A DNA stretch of 33,013 bases, taken from Streptomyces violaceoruber (GTDB lineage Bacteria > Actinomycetota > Actinomycetes > Streptomycetales > Streptomycetaceae). Location of the stretch: NCBI GenBank assembly GCA_000720805.1, contig JODI01000093.1, positions 1-33,013 on the forward strand. The letters run 5' to 3'. Under the pieces are notes generated by a model. The model made no database searches and was not told the DNA's origin. It saw only the letters and a list, made by a program, of their open reading frames with translations. Both the position numbers and the translations under genes were made by a program. Below are positions 31,217 through 33,013 of this stretch, one piece after another. Within the stretch, counting starts at the first letter, position 1. Every line of letters starts with the position of its first letter.

Positions 31217-32778
31217 ACGCCACGCCCACCCCGGACCCGACCGTTCCGGACCCGGCCATCCCGGCTCCGACCGTCCCGGAACTGCTCGACGCCGCGGCAC
31301 ATGAGCACGGCGACCGTGTCCTCCTGCGGGTGGGCGGCACAGAGCGCACCTACCGGCAGGCGCGGCAGGCGGCGGCGACGATGGCGGGGGCCCTCGCCGC
31401 ACGCGGCTGCCGCCCGGGGGACCGCGTCGCGGCCCTGCTCTCCAACCGGATCGAGTTCGTCGATCTGATCCTCGGCTGCGCCTGGCTCGGCGCGGTCCTG
31501 GTGCCGCTCAACACCGGGCTGCGTGCCCGGGGGCTGCGGGGGGTCCTGCGGGAGGCGGAGCCGTCGTTCCTGCTCGCCGAGGCCGAGGCGGTGGACCGCG
31601 TCGTCGAGGCGGGTTACCGGGGGACGCTCTGGATCGTGGGCGACAACGACGTTCCGGCGCCGGGCCGGGCCGAGGCGCTGCCGCCCGCTCGGGTACGCCC
31701 TCAGGACACCGCCTCGCTCCTGTTCACCTCGGGCACCACGGGACGGCCCCAAGGCGTGCGCTGCCCCCACGCGCAGTTCGCCTGGTGGGGCCGCAATGTC
31801 GCGGACTCCCTCCGTCTCACCTGCGACGACGTCCTCTACACCTGCCTCCCGCTGTTCCACACCAACGCGCTCAACGCGCTGGCGCAGGCCATGGTGGTAG
31901 GCGCCACCTATGTGCTGGACGAGCGTTTCTCCGCGTCCAGGTACTGGGCCCGGGTGACGGAGGCCGACGCCACCGTCGTCTACCTGCTCGGGGCGATGGT
32001 GCCGATGCTCCTGGCACAGCCGCCAAGCCCCGAGGACCGCGCGCACAAGGCCTGGCGCGGCCTCTCCCCCGCCACCCCTGGCCCCGCCTGGCAGCCCTTC
32101 CGCGAGCGCTACGGCGTCACGCTTGTCGACGGGTTCGGCTCGACGGAGACGAACCTCGTCATCGGCTCCACGCCGGACGACCAGCGGCCCGGCTCCATGG
32201 GAACCGTGCGGGCCGGCTTCTCCGCGCGGGTGGTCGACGAACACCTCGCCCCGGTGCCGGACGGCACACCCGGCGAACTGGTCGTCCGCACCCACCTGCC
32301 GTACGCCTTCGCCACGGGCCGGCTGGGAGAACCGGAGCCGTCCCCCGACTCCTGGCGCCGGACCGGCGACCGCGTGATCCGCGAACGCGACGGGCAGTTC
32401 CGCTTCGTCGACCGCATCAAGGACGTCATCCGACGCCGCGGCGAGAACATCTCCTCGTACGAGGTGGAGTCGGCCGTGTGCGCACACCCCGTCGTCGCCG
32501 AGGCCGCCGCTTTCCCGGTGGCCTCGGAACTGGCCGAGGACGAGGTCATGGTGACCCTGGTCGCATCGCCGGGCCGTGCTCTGGGCCCCGACGAGCTGGA
32601 CGACCTCATCCGGCACTGCGTCCGCGAGTTGCCCGCTTTCGCCGTACCCCGCTACGTCGACGTCGTCTCCGAACTGCCCCTGACCGAGACGGGCAAGATC
32701 CGCAAAGGGGTCCTGCGGGAACGGGGCATCACCGCCGGCACATGGGACCGCTCCGCGAACGACACCCGACCTTTGTGA
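31213..32778 (+). CDS. AMP-dependent acyl-CoA ligase (class I adenylate-forming enzyme)
   Basis: A 521-residue ANL-superfamily ligase. The phosphate loop is L-F-T-S-G-T-T-G-R-P-Q-G-V (170-182, with Gln replacing the common Lys). Also present are G-F-G-S-T-E-T-N, T-G-D, the hinge D-R-I-K-D-V-I-R-R-R-G-E-N-I-S and the catalytic lysine in T-E-T-G-K-I-R-K (about K495). It resembles CaiC/FadD-like acyl-CoA synthetases and would activate a carboxylic substrate. The GTG start overlaps the CoA-transferase stop. The first 20 residues are Pro/Thr-rich and probably flexible. It is the last gene of the operon, and an IS5-like element begins about 40 bases after its stop. Confidence 0.92.
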   Translation: MNATPTPDPTVPDPAIPAPTVPELLDAAAHEHGDRVLLRVGGTERTYRQARQAAATMAGALAARGCRPGDRVAALLSNRIEFVDLILGCAWLGAVLVPLNTGLRARGLRGVLREAEPSFLLAEAEAVDRVVEAGYRGTLWIVGDNDVPAPGRAEALPPARVRPQDTASLLFTSGTTGRPQGVRCPHAQFAWWGRNVADSLRLTCDDVLYTCLPLFHTNALNALAQAMVVGATYVLDERFSASRYWARVTEADATVVYLLGAMVPMLLAQPPSPEDRAHKAWRGLSPATPGPAWQPFRERYGVTLVDGFGSTETNLVIGSTPDDQRPGSMGTVRAGFSARVVDEHLAPVPDGTPGELVVRTHLPYAFATGRLGEPEPSPDSWRRTGDRVIRERDGQFRFVDRIKDVIRRRGENISSYEVESAVCAHPVVAEAAAFPVASELAEDEVMVTLVASPGRALGPDELDDLIRHCVRELPAFAVPRYVDVVSELPLTETGKIRKGVLRERGITAGTWDRSANDTRPL

Positions 32779-32817
32779 CCGGACGGCTCGCGCTGCCCTC
32801 CTGACCAAGCCCTACTA

Positions 32818-33013
32818 GGGTCTGTTCCAGGTTCGAATCATCAGTTTCGGGTTCTGCCGGTGCCAGGCGGCCTGGGTCTGGTAGTTGTCGAGGGTGGCGC
32901 GTGGTGATCTCTCTGATGCCGAGTGGGAGTTGGTCGAGCCGTTCTTGCCGGTGGGCGAGCGCGGTCCGGTCCCTGACCTGCGGCGGCTGTTCAACGCCGT
33001 GATGTGGCGGTTC
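32818..33013 (+). mobile_element. Left part of an IS5-family element (runs off the right edge)
   Basis: After CTA at 32815-32817 a sequence starting GGGTCTGTTCCAGG leads into the transposase frame. The terminal-repeat position is inferred from the usual 60-80 bp distance between IS5-like ends and their transposase start. The right end lies outside the window, so neither target duplication nor the matching terminal repeat can be checked. Confidence 0.5.
32894..33013 (+). CDS. IS5-family transposase, N-terminal end (partial)
   Basis: Forty codons open from GTG at 32894 to the edge of the window. The start D-L-S-D-A-E-W-E-L-V-E-P-F-L-P and the following L-R-R-L-F-N-A-V-M-W-R-F are the standard N-terminus of actinobacterial IS5-family transposases, many of which are made by frameshifting between two frames. 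It has the same orientation and family as the fragment at 1-87. Confidence 0.85.
   Translation, partial: MARGDLSDAEWELVEPFLPVGERGPVPDLRRLFNAVMWRF

Noticed and set aside
28631..31402. Very long antisense frame opposite the CoA transferase
   Set aside because: Such frames are expected on the opposite strand of high G+C genes with strong third-position bias. The plus strand shows two clear CaiB domains.

Overview
The window looks like a stretch of a Streptomyces-type actinomycete chromosome or large plasmid. It has very high G+C, frequent GTG starts, ATGA/GTGA stop-start overlaps in almost every operon, an F420/FMN luciferase-like oxidoreductase, a 7Fe actinobacterial ferredoxin, and IS5- and IS256-family transposase pieces of the kind common in Streptomyces. 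It is an accessory region. Both edges carry parts of IS5-family transposases on the + strand: a C-terminus at 1-87 and an N-terminus at 32894-33013.

Region 1 (217-3407, minus strand) is the remnant of a carrier-protein-based biosynthetic operon. It holds a type III PLP decarboxylase cut down to its C-terminal domain, an acyl carrier protein, an acyl-CoA dehydrogenase homologue and an EctB-like aminotransferase. Region 2 (about 3400-4710) is a scrambled IS graveyard: an IS256 transposase core on the minus strand, a C-terminal piece with the element end on the plus strand, a 38-bp inverted repeat, and a fragment of an unrelated DUF1963-like gene. Region 3 (4695-8774) is a small cassette: a double-domain Lrp/AsnC regulator divergent from a metal-dependent amidohydrolase and an AbgT-type transporter. 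The regulator's stop codon is supplied by the IS256 end.

Region 4 (8795-32778) is the main content, an aromatic-compound catabolic island built around one IclR regulator. A Rieske oxygenase (21221-22468), a class III extradiol dioxygenase (18770-19756) and C-C bond hydrolases would open the ring. A hydratase, aldolase and acylating acetaldehyde dehydrogenase (10653-13401) would turn the hydroxypentadienoate piece into pyruvate and acetyl-CoA. A 7Fe ferredoxin and a thioredoxin-reductase-like ferredoxin reductase (13398-14763) probably feed electrons to the oxygenase. An SsuABC/TauABC-type ABC transporter with two paralogous lipoprotein binding proteins, a CoA ligase, a tandem CaiB CoA-transferase, two MaoC/HTD2-type hydratase pairs, an MDR oxidoreductase and an LLM oxidoreductase complete the set. 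No cis-dihydrodiol dehydrogenase is present.

The most informative observation is a 17-bp interrupted palindrome close to GGTCCGCTGAGCGGACC. I find it six times, always in the intergenic control regions of these catabolic operons and once in front of the iclR gene itself. This suggests one IclR-controlled regulon covering the whole island. Other points of interest are an M20-fold protein in the ring-cleavage operon whose metal ligands all appear to be replaced, an unlisted 38-residue membrane peptide translationally locked between the oxygenase and that protein, and an alpha/beta hydrolase with His at the nucleophile position.
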